Shown in pieces: positions 48,185 to 59,692 of a stretch of DNA of 64,000 bases; positions within the stretch are counted from its first letter, which is position 1, and the number at the start of each line of letters is the position of its first letter. Below the pieces are notes generated by a model. That model worked only from the letters and a program-made list of their open reading frames with translations. It was not told the DNA's origin and did not search any database. Source of the DNA: Parietaria judaica (lineage: Eukaryota; Streptophyta; Magnoliopsida; Rosales; Urticaceae); NCBI GenBank assembly GCA_954871525.1, contig OX940862.1:35208232-35272231 (forward strand). The letters are read 5' to 3'. The position numbers and the translations under genes were made by a program.

Positions 48185-49175
48185 CAGGGGCGGACCCAGC
48201 AACGTTCGGGGGTGGTTGATGTCACCCCCGAATCTTCCGTCCCAAAAATTTACGTTTTATATATAATATAATATTTTAACATATAGTTACCTTCTTATGT
48301 CTCTCTATTGAAGGAAACAAAGTCTGGTTCAACGGATTAAGGCTGGACTATATTACTCTTCCCTAGTGTAGGCCCAAGATCGAACCCATTCACCCACATT
48401 TTTGCACTATCTGACTTTCTTTTATATTTTAACCTATTTTTATTTCACTTTTTTTATCCATCGTCAATATAACAACTTTTATTTTTGGTTAGTGAAACTT
48501 TTCTTTTTCTGCATGTAACTTTCTTCTTAGGTAATGAATATATATATATATATATAATTATATATATATATATAATTAACTATAGACAAAGTTATTAGAA
48601 AAATTAAGTATACATGTAACAAAATATTTTCTGATTTTTTTTCTTTAATTTAAAATTTAGTGGCTACCTATTTTTATACATATTAATAATAAATCAATAT
48701 TTAAAAAGTCATGTTAATAAAAAAAATTGCTATCTAATTAAAAATACAATAAATTAGTCTTTTTGCTATTCATCGTGAATATACAACTTTATTTAGTGAA
48801 ATTTCTGCATGTAACTATCTTCTTAGGTAATATATATATATATATATATATATATGTAATTAATTATAGAAAAAGTTATTAGAAAATTTAAGTATACATG
48901 TAATAAAATGTTTTCTGATTTTTTTTTAATTTTTAAAATTTAGTTGCTACCTATTTTTATACATATTGATAATAAAAAATAAATTAAAAAGTCATGTTAA
49001 TAAAAAAAATTGCTACCTAACTAAAAATACAATAAATTATTCTTTTTGCGCTAGTGAATTTAAGAGTCTTAATAAGATATTATCTTCGTTCGTTACCATA
49101 TAAAAATACTACAAAATATAATATAATTTATTTGTGGTTCGTCACCCCTGACTTAGAATTCTGGATCCGCCCTTG
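48185..49175. mobile_element. Non-autonomous hAT element, 991 bp, dTph1-like termini
   Basis: Starts caggggcggacccagc and ends ggatccgcccttg, with a perfect 8-bp duplication ggtaccgg at 48177-48184 and 49176-49183. The CAGGGGCGGA terminus is the well-known hAT/dTph1-type end. Internally, about 48455-48768 is repeated in tandem at 48769-49050, including a long (TA)n run in each copy. No transposase ORF. Confidence 0.9.
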
Positions 49176-49308
49176 GGTACCGGATCAAAGTACCCTACCT
49201 AGTTTCACCCTACTTGAAATGAAATATCTATGAATGCTTATCTCACGTACCCTATCGATTTCAAAAGAAAAAGAAAAAAAAAAGAGCCTAATTTGATTAA
49301 AAAATAAA

Positions 49309-49780
49309 GGGTAAATTGTGGCAATAATGCACAACTTTTTGTCAACAGGGGCTTTAGGTCCCCAACCTTTTAAAGTGTTGGCAAAAATGCACAACGTATG
49401 TTGACCGTGAAATTCGTTGGTCCTTTTGTTAATGATGTTAACTTGTGTTGATGTGGGTGGCATCATGTTATTGTCAAAAGGATAGTCAATTGGACATGAG
49501 GTGCCAAATATAACATTAATTAACATAACCTAATATGGTAAATTGCGGTATATACCGCATTTTAGGTTATGTTAATTAATGTTAAACTTGTCATCTCCTG
49601 CCCAAATAGCTATCCATTTAACAATAATACGATGCCACATCAACACAGTTAACGTCCTTACCAGAAGGATCAATGAATTTCACAGTCAACATACGTTGTG
49701 CATTTTTGCCAACACTGTAAAAGGTTGGGGACCTAATTCCCCTGTTGACCAAAAGTTGTACATTATTGAGCCATTTACCC
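49309..49780. mobile_element. Mutator-like foldback MITE, 472-bp palindrome
   Basis: Begins gggtaaattgtggcaataat and ends attgagccatttaccc, with a perfect 9-bp duplication aaaaataaa at 49300-49308 and 49781-49789. The two halves pair over nearly their whole length and meet near 49545 at aattgcggtatataccgcat. Confidence 0.92.
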
Positions 49781-49789
49781 AAAAATAAA

Positions 49790-50997
49790 TTAAAAAATTC
49801 TCGTTTAAACTATCGTGCAAACGCTAAAAAAATTGAAGAGAAAAAAAAAATATCTAAGTCTTAACAAAAATTTCTGCAGCCACCCAAAAGTTTCCAAATT
49901 GAAATTTTTAAGCGATCAAAAAGAAGAATGAAGATCAATTTGGACTTTTACAGAACCAAAATATTAATATAAACAACTTAAATGAAAAATAACTTTAATA
50001 TACACAAAACATACACACATGAATATGAATATACACTATAGTATACACAGCCCATGATAATGTTATGTACACATTTTCTTTCAAAATTATTTATGGCCAC
50101 CTTAATATTTTATTTCAAAAGTATTTGTGTTTAATTCATATAATTATTATTTTGCATGATTTAAAACAACCACAATCTAAAATACAATAATAACATTTGC
50201 ACATTGCAAGAAAATTAATTTATTTTGTAATTCATTTTATTTGTGTTGTAATTTTTTTATTTAATAAATATATTTAAAGTACATTATATGTACTTATATA
50301 AATTATTGATTTATGAGGAATTTACTTTATCATCGCTATAATTGAATTTTTAGTTGATCGAATTCCAAATTAAGAAACACATGTAGGGATATATATAAGA
50401 GTAAATAAGAGATTAAGAGGATAAAAATTATGCATTTGATTTATGTAAAAATTAAATTTCTCGCGTCAATTTACTAACTAGAAAATAGAGTAAGAAAAAT
50501 AGATAGATTATCTCTTGGACCGTTGACCTTAATGGGAAGTTTGGGACTAATAATCAGTAATCACTTCACTTGGCATATATAGTACCTCCTAAAATAAAAT
50601 AATTAATAATTAATAATTAATAAAGGACACCTACCCCCTTCTTTCTCTTTAGTCTTTGGAAGCTTAATTACTATGATTTTACATATATATATATATATAT
50701 TTAATTCGGCAATGTTAACATGAAGATTGTCAATTGAGTAGGTTTAAAAGCTCAACTGAATAAAATATGTTTTGTAACTATAATATATATATATATATCT
50801 ATATATATATATATTAAATAAACCTAGCTAGGCATGACAATTGCTTAGTGAATTGGTGGATTCTAATACAGTTACACACGCTATATCCATATATGTATGT
50901 GTGTGTATATATATACCCTTTTTGCATGGTCACATATACTACACTTAATTAGTACCAACTTATTTGCTCTCGTTAACTTCACGACCAACGTTCAAAA
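49790..50997. other. AT-rich upstream region of the dioxygenase gene
   Basis: No gene. (TA)n runs at about 50682-50701 and 50783-50814. A TATA-like tatatatataccc sits about 90 bp before the start codon (near 50906-50918) and could serve as core promoter. Confidence 0.45.
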
Positions 50998-53422
50998 ATG
51001 GCCCCAACACTGTCGGCGATCGGCTCCATTGACACCGAGCCCTCGAGAGTGAACGAGCTCGTCATAACCAAGGGATTCGGGGTGAAGGGTCTCTCGGACA
51101 GCGGCCTCGCACGGCTTCCCTCGCAATACATTCAGCCCCTTCACGAAAGAATCAGCTTCTCGGGTGAGGTCTCCACGGGAGAGTCCATTCCGGTGATCGA
51201 CATGGCCGACTGGGACAACTCAAAGGCGGCAGATGCGGTGTGTGATGCAGCGGAGAAGTGGGGTTTCTTCCAGATCGTGAACCATGGAGTTCCGCTTCAG
51301 GTGCTCGAGAGCGTCCAAGTTGCGACACGCCGCTTCTTCAAGTTGGCAGCGGAGGAGAAGAACAAGTTTAGCCGAGAGAATTCGGTTTCCAACAGCGTCC
51401 GCTACGGCACGAGCTTCACGCCCCAGGCCGAGACGGCGCTTGAGTGGAAGGACTATCTCAGCCTCTTTTATGTTTCTGACGACGAAGCCTCCGCTCTTTG
51501 GCCGCCAGCTGTCAAGTAAGAGAAGCAGAAATCCGTTACCATATATCATATATGTAACCAGGGGCGGACCCGAAAAATAAAGTCGGGGTGACACACTAAA
51601 TTATATTATAATATTTTTAAATAAGAAATGATACGAAATGACCCTTTGGCCGCAAATTTTTTTTAACTACCCATTGTGTGTATTAAAACGTACTGAAATG
51701 GATAATTTTATTAAAAATCTATACAAAATAAATATTTCGTTGATAAATCCTTTTTAGTTAACAATTGAACAAAAAACATTGTTAATAAAAACTTTTATGA
51801 ATATAATAAATTTGATTGACATTACTCTCTTACTATTAATTACTTAAAATATAAATTGCAAGACAGTGAGACACATAATGTGTGTATATTAGCATATATT
51901 AGTAATATTTATTCAGTTTAAACTTTCATTAAGTACTAGATAATAGGTATGTTACGGTGAATATTATATGCACGCTTTTTTCTTTCTTTTTTAACATTTG
52001 ATATTCATATGCATATATTTTCATAATATAAAATCTGCGTAAAAAAAATACATTTTTTTATAATTAATCTATACAGCACACATGCATATAATAGTAAAAG
52101 AGGAATGGGTCCCACTTAGATAGATGTGGAATTTTCTGATTTGATAATTAAAAATAGTTAAAAGGAAGAAGTAATTTCAAGACTGTGGACCCCACGTTCA
52201 CCTAGTCTATCTCCTTTTGGACAATAGTAAATACCCTTTAAATAGTTGCAAAAAAAATTACAGAGAAGAACTCGAGCTCTCATTTCACGCTACAATGGCG
52301 TATTTTTCTTCTTCACTTGCTGAATAGCTAATATAGATTTAGAAGGATTTTTGAGTTGGGGGTGACATGAGCCACCCCCAAATAAGGCTGGGTCCGCCCT
52401 TGTATGTAACGGAGATTCTTACTATTGGTTGAATCAAAAACCAAAATTGAAACCATATTATAGCTCCATATATCATTATCCGTTTTACTATAAATTATAT
52501 AAACCGCACACAATGGCGGAAGTACCTTGACGCCGACGGCGGGGAGAACCCTCCCTTAATATAGATAATTATAGTTTTATACTACTTTTAATGTAAATTT
52601 ATATAAATTTTATTTTTATCTCGTCTAATTTGTACTAAAATTTAAATCTAACTCTCCGGAATATAATTCATGGTTACACTACTGACCGCACATGTATTAG
52701 TGAAAACTAATTAATGCAATTGAGTTGACTATAGATCATCTTATTATACGTCCATATATATATACATACACATATATATATATATATATCATATGCAATG
52801 AAACATGCATCAATGGCACGTAGATAAGCTTCATAGCTTTTGATTTTTCAGAGACGAAGTGCTTGAGTACATGAAACAATCCGAAACCGTGATCAAACGG
52901 CTCTTGCGAGCGCTGATGCAAAGGCTCAACGTCACTGACATCGACGACAGAGAGAATCTGCTCATGGGATCTCAGAGGATCAACCTCAACTACTACCCCG
53001 TTTGCCCCGACCCCGAGCTCGCCGTCGGAGTCGGTCGTCACTCCGACGTCTCCACGCTCACCGTCCTCCTCCAAGACGACACCGGCGGACTCTACGTACG
53101 CGCTGAGCACGAGGACCGGTGGATCCACGTCCGCCCAATCAAGGGCTCCCTGGTCATCAACGTCGGCGACGCCTTGCAGATAATGAGCAACGGGCGGTAC
53201 CGCAGCGTCGAGCATAGGGTTGCTGCAAACCGGAGCAGCGACCGGATTTCCGTCCCGATTTTTGTCAACCCGAGGCCGTCGGACACGATTTTTCCGTTCG
53301 CGGAAGTGCTGGCCGACGGGCAGGAAGCGATGTACAAGCGGGTTCTGTACTCGGATTACGTGAAGCACTTCTTCAGGAAGGCTCACGATGGAAAGCGCAC
53401 GGTGGACTTTGCCAAGATATAA
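50998..53422 (+). CDS. F6'H-like: 2-oxoglutarate/Fe(II) dioxygenase, feruloyl-CoA 6'-hydroxylase type
   Basis: Two exons, 50998-51515 and 52852-53422, GT-AG, totalling 1,089 nt for 362 residues, the usual length of this family. The N-terminal DIOX_N region includes IPVIDMADW and [12 protein letters not shown]. The catalytic core in exon 2 has the iron triad His236-x-Asp238 (GRHSDVST) and His294 (VEHRV). Arg304-x-Ser306 (RISVP) binds 2-oxoglutarate. The [14 protein letters not shown] block and the overall text match feruloyl-CoA ortho-hydroxylases, which make 6'-hydroxyferuloyl-CoA, the precursor of scopoletin, in the cytosol. p-Coumaroyl-CoA 2'-hydroxylases are close relatives and cannot be excluded. 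The 1.34-kb intron contains a hAT insertion. Confidence 0.92.
51559..52402. mobile_element. Non-autonomous hAT element in the dioxygenase intron
   Basis: Begins caggggcggacccg and ends gggtccgcccttg. A perfect 8-bp duplication tatgtaac lies at 51551-51558 and 52403-52410. The 844-bp element has the same terminal family as 48185-49175. It starts only 43 bp after the splice donor. Confidence 0.92.
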
Positions 53423-53559
53423 TAATGATCATCATATCATATATGTTTCCCTTGGTTTTCTGTGTTTGAATAAAAGAAAGGAACGATCTGAAATAAATAG
53501 ATATCATGTGTATTGGTCGCTTTTTTATTGTATACTCAACATTTGAATATCTCTACATG

Positions 53560-54560
53560 TTTTATGAACGATGGAAATTGATTGCATGCTAGATCTCCTT
53601 CGCAGATCATTTTTTGGAGCTATAGTAGTTGTGGAAGTTCTTGCACAGCAAGTCGGCCTCCTCCCATGCGGCAACTTTCACGGGTCTGCTCGGCGGTGGG
53701 CTCCTAGGGCAGCGGTAGCTTCACGTGTTGGGTATCCCTTGGAGGCCCAACAATGTGGGTTATTTTTAGCCCATTGATTCATGTACCCGGCCCATGAAGC
53801 CTAGGTGATAAATGACTTAGATGAGATAAAGAAATAGAAGAGTGTAGATGAGAGAGTAAACAAGAGAAAGAGAAAGAGAGCAAATTCGCGGTTTTCGTCC
53901 AGTTTCGTCGACCCTCATGAAAATCGTCATTGCGTACTCGTTCACGTTTGATTGTCGTGATTTTTGGACAGAATGTTCTTAAGACATAGAGGTACGTTCT
54001 GAACGGTGGAGATGTGGTTTGGATCTTTCTAGGTTGGTCTGAAGAGTGGAAACCAGAGACTGTTTTGTGAGAATGTTTTTCACAAATTCTTCTCTTGCTT
54101 GTTTGTTGTAATCCGAGATTGGCGTTCGATATTGATGATGATGATGTATGCCTCTAGTTTTATCTAGGGAAGACTTCGTTTGTACCTCACTCTTGATTAT
54201 AGTGGATTTTAAGCGGTCTACGGGTCCCGTGGTTTTTTTGCGCTGTTTTGGGGGTTTTTCCACGCTAAAATTGTCTCGTGTTCGTGATTGTGTTTCGATT
54301 ATTATCGCCTTCATATTTCAGCGGCTATTGGGAGATATTGAGATTCCGTTGTGTTGCGCTTTCTCCCAACATCACGGTGGCGGCAGCGTTGGTGACCTTC
54401 TTCTCGTCAGGAAGAACATCTTCTGGCTCCATCGCTTGAAGTGGGCCCTTTCAAACACGAAGGGTCGGTTCAGATCAGCGCCAACGACATCGGGTTGGGC
54501 GGCCATGGCGAGAATAAGCCAATGCCGTTTCATGACTGATGAATGTTGTGACTGATTTAA
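53560..54560 (-). pseudogene. Copia-type gag fragment, split by a solo LTR
   Basis: On the minus strand, from about 54510 downward, the DNA encodes a degenerate version of a Copia GAG start (MAAQP, then an RPFVF and FKRWSQKM block). After the LTR at 53726-54371 it resumes with frame-shifted text to about 53565. Several frameshifts and stops make it dead. No protease or integrase was found. Confidence 0.5.
53726..54371. mobile_element. Solo LTR, 646 bp
   Basis: Starts tgttgggtatccc and ends ctcccaaca, with a perfect 5-bp duplication tcacg at 53721-53725 and 54372-54376. It interrupts the Copia gag remnant. No internal region is present, and orientation is not certain. Confidence 0.85.
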
Positions 54561-54571
54561 CTTATTTTTAA

Positions 54572-54863
54572 GGGTAAATTGTGGCTAAAATACCTAATGT
54601 TTCAATTTTTTTTAATTATGTACCCAAAATTTTTTTTTGGTGGCTATAATACCCAAAGTTTATTCCGTTAACGCCAAACAAACCCACCGTTAATGCTCTG
54701 TTATTTCGCCCGCGGCTAAAATACCCAATGTTTCATTTTTTTTTTAATTATGTACCCAAAGTTTTTTTTGGTGGCTATAATACCCAAAGTTTATTCTGTT
54801 AACGCCAAACGTACCCACCGTTAAATTTCCGTCGTTTTGCCCGCGTGGCACATATTTTTTTTT
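54572..54863. mobile_element. Truncated Mutator-like element end with 131-bp tandem duplication
   Basis: Begins gggtaaattgtggctaaaat, the terminal motif of the foldback group. A unit starting ggctaaaataccca is present at 54583 and again at 54714 (period 131 bp). No right terminus is seen. The next foldback element begins inside it, so its other end, if any, lies beyond the nested insertions and outside the window. Confidence 0.6.
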
Positions 54864-55208
54864 GGATAATAGCGGCATAAGTCCTCAACCTTTACTCAAC
54901 TGGGGCGGTATAGCCCCAACCTCATTTAATAGCGGTATAAGTACCAAAAGATGATTTCCGTCCATATTTGACTAACGGAAGTAGTCAACGTTTGCGTGGT
55001 CAGCTTCTCGTCAACGTGGACGCCACATAATCCGACATGTCACCATACATGTCATCCTCGCGTCATCAAATTTAATGCAAAATTAATTGAATCCCTCCAT
55101 CACCCTTAATTTTGCATTAAATTTGATGACACGAGAATGACGTGTATGTTGATATGTCGGATTACGTGGAGTCCACGTTGACGAGAAGTTGACCGCGCAA
55201 ACGTTGAC
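54864..55208. mobile_element. Foldback element, right arm cut by a Tat retrotransposon
   Basis: Starts ggataatagcggcataag. The left arm (about 54974-55075) is mirrored around a centre near 55090 by the right arm (about 55108-55208): for example tcgtcaacgtgga / tccacgttgacga. The right arm stops at aacgttgac, just where the retrotransposon LTR begins, about 110 bp short of the terminus predicted from the left arm. Confidence 0.8.
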
Positions 55209-56062
55209 TGTTGACGTGGTTTCCCACCTCAATCAGTCAAGTATGACTTGTGAGCGTATGATAATTTTGGATGAAACAATTTGGTGGAATCCGATCTCTC
55301 GCGTTGCAAGCTCACGGTTCACTCGCGATATATATATAAGTATATAAGCGATATAAATGAGACGAGGGATTTTTTATAGAGGTTCGTCCCAAAGCGGTAG
55401 TTGACTACTTCCTCTGTTAGTTTATTGCGACAATGAACATAGACGGATAGCTACAGGCAGCTAGATCACGTCTGAGAATAGAAAAGAATAGAGAAGGAGA
55501 GAAAGAATACAATAAGATCTCAAAAGGACAAGAATGCCGGGTAGAAACTCTTCAATGTATTCTCTCGAGGTCGTGAGTATGCGTGTGTGTTGATCTGAGC
55601 TTGAGCTTTGGCATTTATAGACTTCAATTCTTCCCGTTGGACTTCCAGGAATCGAGGAGTCTTCACTCCGTGCTGACCGGGTTGAATGGACGATCTGGCA
55701 ACACGTGTCCCATGACTTCGTTCTCGTCGTCGTGTTTGAATTATGCCCGTTGGAGACTTGACTCTGTGCTCCTGGTCTTCCGTCTGAGTTCGAAATATGA
55801 TGCCGGGTAGAGAATATGACGACTCTACCCTCGTCTTTCTGGGCTGCTACCGAGTGGATTTGGGCTTTAGAACTCATTGGGCCGAGTAGCCTATGTCCGT
55901 AGGTTCTTGGTCTGATTGAGAATCTCTTTGGGCTTCTCAAATGGGCTTTTACGAATACCAATTTGTTTCTTTAAAGCCTTTTATCATGGTTTGTAAATTT
56001 AATTAATTCACAACCTTAGCACTTTATGTCATATTAAAAAATGACGAATTTGTACATCAACA
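55209..56062 (-). mobile_element. 3' LTR of the Tat-lineage Ty3/gypsy retrotransposon
   Basis: Read on the minus strand it starts tgttgatgtacaaattcg and ends ccacgtcaaca (854 bp). Directly outside its start lies a polypurine tract (gtagggggctaac, 56063-56075), as expected for a 3' LTR of a minus-strand element. A TATA box (ctataaatgc) lies at 55611-55620. The flanking 5-mer ttgac (55204-55208) would be one half of the target duplication; the other lies past the right edge. Confidence 0.8.
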
Positions 56063-56446
56063 GTTAGCCCCCTACTATAAAAAATACGAAGTAAATTTTA
56101 TAGTATTTACTCGATGAAATCATGTAAAATTCGTGCCGGATAGGATTAATTAAATTTGTGACTTTTGCCGCAAATCTGCATAATCCGGGCAGGATTTTGG
56201 ATAATTTCGAGATCAGATGGACGGATAGGGTCTTGAAGCTGTAACCGTCGCTTCGAATTTTGGGCGGGAACAGTTACAACACGTGTCCCATTTTGCGGAG
56301 TTCGAAGGGAATAAACTCTTCACATTCTCCTGACACAGCTGTCGTGCTGACGTGTCGCCGGATAGCTCGCTGATCTCAACCGTAGGATGAGGTTTGTTGC
56401 GTTTTTCGAGGAAACCCTAACCGTAGGATCAGCGACAATTTTCGAG

Positions 56447-56520
56447 TATAAATACTCGAGTGATTCGCATTAAATGGGCACGTCTCTTCAGCTTCAGCCC
56501 GTCGCACGTCTTTCGAAGGT
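56447..56520 (+). promoter_or_regulatory. Plus-strand core promoter and leader of the antisense ORF
   Basis: A TATA box tataaata at 56447-56454 is followed about 30 bp later by a pyrimidine-rich leader (tcttcagcttcagcc). A donor-like cgaag/gtaacc follows at 56518-56519. It points toward the additional ORF, opposite to the LTR promoter. A second TATA-like tatatata lies near 56542. Confidence 0.5.
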
Positions 56521-56839
56521 AACCTCTTTTCTCTTTCCTCTATATATACTCTGTGTGGTATTCGAATACCATTTTCGAATTTTTAGAGAGAGAAAAACTT
56601 TGAGTTTTAGTGAGAAACTCTGCGAATCGCCATTGGAGGTGCTCTGAGGTTTGTCTTCGTCGTTTTCTTCATCAAACTCGTAGGGATTTCAGGTTCTAGT
56701 TTCTGTCTGTCTTTTACTTCCTTAGGATTTGTTAGGGGATACCTTCCAGTTTATTTTTCTGTTGATCTTTGGGTGGTTTTTCTGGGTTTTTGTGCTCGTC
56801 TAGATTCCTTTCGGTTTTTTTCTAAAATATTCTTATAAA

Positions 56840-59692
56840 ATGGGCCCTAAAAAGGCGGTTTCGAAATGGCAAACGGAGTTTCTGACTACAGATTCTCCTA
56901 AGTCAGTTTTGAAACCTAAAGATCTGGTTAGGATCCGGGTAGAATATAAGATTCCATTATCTATAGAGCTTAGGTTACCGGGTCCGGATGAACATGCCGA
57001 CGAGCAAAACTCGGACGGCTGGATCTGTGTATATCAGAGGTTTTTTTAGTCCGGGGGGCTTAGATTTCTTATTCCTGAGCTCATCCTAAGGTATCTTAGT
57101 TACCTAGGGGTTTCTATCGGGCAACTTAGCCCGAATTCTATCCGGGTCTTGATGGCCTTGCTTGTCCGATCCCACGAGTGTTTGTATTCACTTACAATCT
57201 GGGACTTGTTGATGGGCTTGGTCATCAAGGCCAACGGTCAGGCCAACGGTCAGGCCAACGGTCAGGCCAAGAAGGAGAGTGCTTGGACCCACAAGTATTT
57301 CTTCTTCATGGCCGGCCAGGAAACGCTCGGTTCTTGGCCTGGCTATAGGAATGAATGGGTCCATGAGATAGGTAAGATTCTGGGTTGGGTTGTCTAATTT
57401 TTCTTATTCGGCTGTTCTTGTGTGTTTGCTAATTTCCTGTCTCTTTTTTATGCAGTCGAGGACCCTGAAAAGCCTAAGTCTCGTCCGATCACAGAAGAGT
57501 GGAAGGCTTTGAAGAGGAGGCTTTTTCCTACTGGTCCGGAGCTGTGGTCGAACTTCACGAAGGAGAGGTTTGAAGCTGCCGGGCTTTGGATTGAGCCTGA
57601 CGAGGAGGAATTTCCGGGTATAAATCCTAAATCTGTCTTTTTGGCTTTGTTTCGTATTTGTCTACTTTATTTTTTCTAAGTGTGGATTTTTGACGTGTAG
57701 AGGATATGGGCGCTCTTCGCCCGAAGGGTCAGAGTCTTCGCCAGAGGCGGAGGCAGGAGGGTCAGACCGGAGGTTCGGCCTCGGCTGGAGCTGCTCGTCA
57801 AGAGACGAGCAGGCGTGTTGAGGAGAGGGGACCTGGCGCGTCTGCGCCGGCCAAGGCTGCTCGTCAGGAGACGAGTAGGAGGAACGAGGAGACCCCTGCT
57901 CGGGAGTCTTTTGCTGAGGTCGCCTCTGGGGCGACCAAGAAGAAGGATGTCGTCGAACTTTCCGACGACGGGGAGAGCACCCCGGAGGTTATGCCTTTGG
58001 CGAAGCCTTCGGAGAGGGAGATTGTCCCTCCTTCTGCTCCTGCTCGTCCTTCCAAGGGCGTGATCCGTCCTTCTCAGGACGGAGTTATTCCGAGGACGGG
58101 CTCAGAGGTGGCCGCGAAGAGGCCGCATGAAGGAGGGGACTCTGGGGTCCGGAAGAAGGAAAAGGGGGATTCGGCCCCGAAGGAGGTGGCGAGGAGGGAC
58201 TTAGTCCCGAAAGGAGGTGCGGGGGCCTTGGAGAAAGGCAAGGGGGTTGCTCGGGAGAGCGAGCGCCCGAAGGAGGCCTCCCGAGGTGAGGCGAGGGAGA
58301 CGGGGTTGATTCCCCCGGTGGTTGAGGGGCAGGCTAGGGAGAAGATGGTCTCCCGGAAGGCGGGGTGCACTTGGATGGGGGACAAGGGTCTCCACAAGGC
58401 GCCTAAGGTGGCGGCCGGTCTTCTCCGGCAGATAACGAACGGTGGGGTCGGCAGGGTCCCCAGGAGTATTGCGGAGAAGAGGCCGTACAAGGATATGGCT
58501 GCGGCTACAACTCTGGTAAGCATTGCCGGCTTTAGGTTTGGACTTCTGCATATTCCCTAATTTTTTCTAACTTTGGTTTTTGGACGTGTAGCTCGTCGCC
58601 TCTATCAACGACATGGTTCTCGATTATGAGGACCAATTATATGAGGCTAGAGAGGGCGCGCAAGCTTCCGAGCAGCTCGCGCTGAAGGAGAGGGAGTTGG
58701 CCGATGCCGTGGAGGGCATCCGGGTGAAGGCGGAGCAGATCGTCGTTATGGGCAAAAAGGTCGCCGCCTGTGATGCCAGGATCAAGGGGCTCGGGAATAC
58801 GGTTGTCGATCTTCGGGAGAAGTTGGCAATCGCTACCCGGACGATTGAGGAGGCTCAGGGTGCGAGCGAGGCGGCCGCCAGGCAGATGCTGGCTTCTGAT
58901 GCGGCCAAAGGACGGGCTGAGGAGTTGGCCAAGAAGAAGGAGGAGGAGGCCTTGGCCATGAAAGAGGACGTGCAGCGCCTTGCTGCTGAGCTGGCTGAAG
59001 CCCGGCAACGATCTGCCGACCGCGAGGCTGAGAAGAAAGCTGTCCGTGCCCGATATCGCCGAAAGATGGAGGAAAGGGACGCGCTAATCGCGTGGTACAA
59101 AGGTACGGCCGCTGACAATAGTTGTTTGGATCAAGCCGAAGGTTGCCTCGAGCTGATCCAAGACATCATTGACGGCAACGTCCAAGATTTCGAGGCTGAG
59201 AAGGAGGTCCTAGAAGGCAATGCTGCTCGCTACCAAGCTCTCTTGGACGCGGTTCCGGCACCGCTGATAGGGTCTCCGGCTCTGTCTCCAGATGCCGAGC
59301 TGACCGGTGTTCCTCTTGTAGATCTGAGCCTTCGGTCCGAGCAATCATCCGCCAAGGAGTCCGCCTCCGAAGATCCCGCCATCGAGCCCGTTGTTGAAGA
59401 TCCTGTGGCCGGAGAGACCGTCGTCGATGAGCCCACCTTGCCCGCCATCGCTGATACCGAGGAGGTGATCCTCGAGGAGCCGATCCTGAACGAGCCCGTC
59501 GCTGCCGAGGAGACCGTCGCTGGGGAGATCGCCCTTGAAGAGCCGATCCTGGACGAGCCTGCCGTTGCCGAGGAGACTGCCGAGTATGGAGGCCAAGCCG
59601 GCGAAGGAGAAGGAGGAGGAGGACCGAGAGGTCGTGGGGGTACCCGGGGTCGACACATAGAGTGTCCCCCATTTTTTTTGTTTTTCAATTAA
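56840..59692 (+). pseudogene. Antisense additional ORF of the Tat element (gypsy-type Transposase_28-like N-terminus, coiled-coil C-terminus), one in-frame stop
   Basis: Four exons, 56840-57371, 57456-57617, 57701-58515 and 58592-59692, with GT-AG introns of 70-85 bp, sum to 2,610 nt in one phase. A single in-frame TAG at 57047-57049 interrupts exon 1. Otherwise the frame would encode 869 residues. The N-terminal part (LRFLIPELILRYLSYLGVS, QLSPNSIRVLMALLV, then KYFFFMAG) resembles the Pfam family called putative gypsy-type transposon. Exon 1 has a 12-bp repeat encoding NGQA three times. The middle is Arg/Glu/Ala-rich and disordered. Exon 4 opens with a long coiled coil (to about 59150), then acidic EEPILDEP-like repeats and a Gly/Arg-rich end. 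It is transcribed opposite to pol. Function is unknown. Confidence 0.75.
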
